Of a stretch of DNA of 64,000 bases, positions 63,889 through 64,000 are shown piece after piece. The translations under genes were made by a program, and so were the position numbers. Source of the stretch: Nitrincola alkalisediminis (GTDB lineage: Bacteria > Pseudomonadota > Gammaproteobacteria > Pseudomonadales > Balneatricaceae); contig NZ_VYTY01000015.1 in NCBI RefSeq assembly GCF_009821115.1, positions 16,456 through 80,455 of the forward strand, in the 5' to 3' direction. Each line of letters begins with the position of its first letter. Position 1 is the stretch's first letter. The notes beneath the pieces are model-generated. The model was not told the DNA's origin, did not search any database, and saw only the letters and a program-made list of their open reading frames with translations.

Positions 63889-64000
63889 AAACCCCTTGCT
63901 ATCAGTGGCCTTAACCGAAATGAGGAGACAGAAAAATTAGCTTAAAACCAACAAGTATGGTCTGATGCAAAGATTCTATTCTCATCAGGTATCGTCATGA
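63889..64000 (+). mobile_element. Start of a second, directly repeated ISAs1-type copy, cut by the window edge
   Basis: The leader of the first copy (62637-62750) reappears here, offset by 1252 bp and with a number of base differences, and ends in the same ATG (63997). The second copy continues past the window, so whether its transposase is intact cannot be seen. Confidence 0.8.

Overview
The window reads as a chromosomal segment of a free-living, probably marine gammaproteobacterium. Supporting signs are a complete pilBCD/pilSR type IV pilus block, monomeric isocitrate dehydrogenase, a divergent ppsR/ppsA pair, a Tas-type reductase, an AmpG-type permease and a mid-GC base composition. I cannot assign a genus from the sequence alone; an Oceanospirillales-like or pseudomonad-related lineage is my best guess.

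Layout. 1-5.4 kb: RIO-type kinase (cut by the window edge), Tas aldo/keto reductase and a very large MscK-type mechanosensitive channel. 5.5-11.6 kb: monomeric icd, then a signalling group of a GAF/HD-GYP protein overlapping a class-II cyclic-nucleotide-phosphodiesterase-like protein, which itself overlaps a convergent DUF3095 cyclase-like gene. 11.9-15.7 kb: an FbpABC ferric-iron ABC importer. 15.8-22.8 kb: pilD, pilC and pilB on the minus strand, divergent from the two-component system pilS-pilR, with no pilin gene between them. 22.8-29.1 kb: ppsR, ppsA, an ampG-like permease and a DUF1704/QEGLA putative metallopeptidase. 29.1-31.7 kb: a small accessory patch with a TacAT-like (GNAT/DUF1778) module, a lone short-chain dehydrogenase and a VapBC module. 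31.7-34.9 kb: a polar amino acid ABC importer in artPIQM order. 35.2-36.0 kb: a CvfB-like S1 protein.

36.2-62.5 kb is one capsule/glycolipid locus, all on the plus strand. Its first half (KpsS/RkpJ-like, SDR/RkpH-like, LtaS/sulfatase-like RkpI, a 2510-residue highly reducing polyketide/fatty acid synthase RkpA-like, an alpha-oxoamine synthase RkpG-like) is the complete gene content of the rhizobial rkp-1 region, in a different order. It is followed directly by an ABC-type capsule exporter (a lipoprotein, KpsD-like, KpsM, KpsT and KpsE-like). After a likely ops (RfaH-recruitment) element comes a sugar block: an unusual protein with two methyltransferase-like ends joined by a repetitive coiled coil, a small TPR-like protein, WecB, WecC and a three-domain glycosyltransferase. 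My reading is that the synthase builds a saturated acyl chain on its own ACP, the oxoamine synthase releases it onto an amino acid to give a sphingoid-like aminoketone, the SDR reduces that ketone, and the lipid serves as the membrane anchor of a ManNAcA-containing capsule exported by KpsMTED. The final 1.4 kb holds a decayed ISAs1/H-repeat-type insertion sequence followed by the start of a second copy in the same orientation.

Several starts are non-ATG (TTG for ppsR and ppsA, GTG for cvfB and kpsM, possibly ATT for ampG). Where a Shine-Dalgarno match and family length agreed I moved starts inward from the longest open frame. I saw no rRNA, tRNA or CRISPR array.
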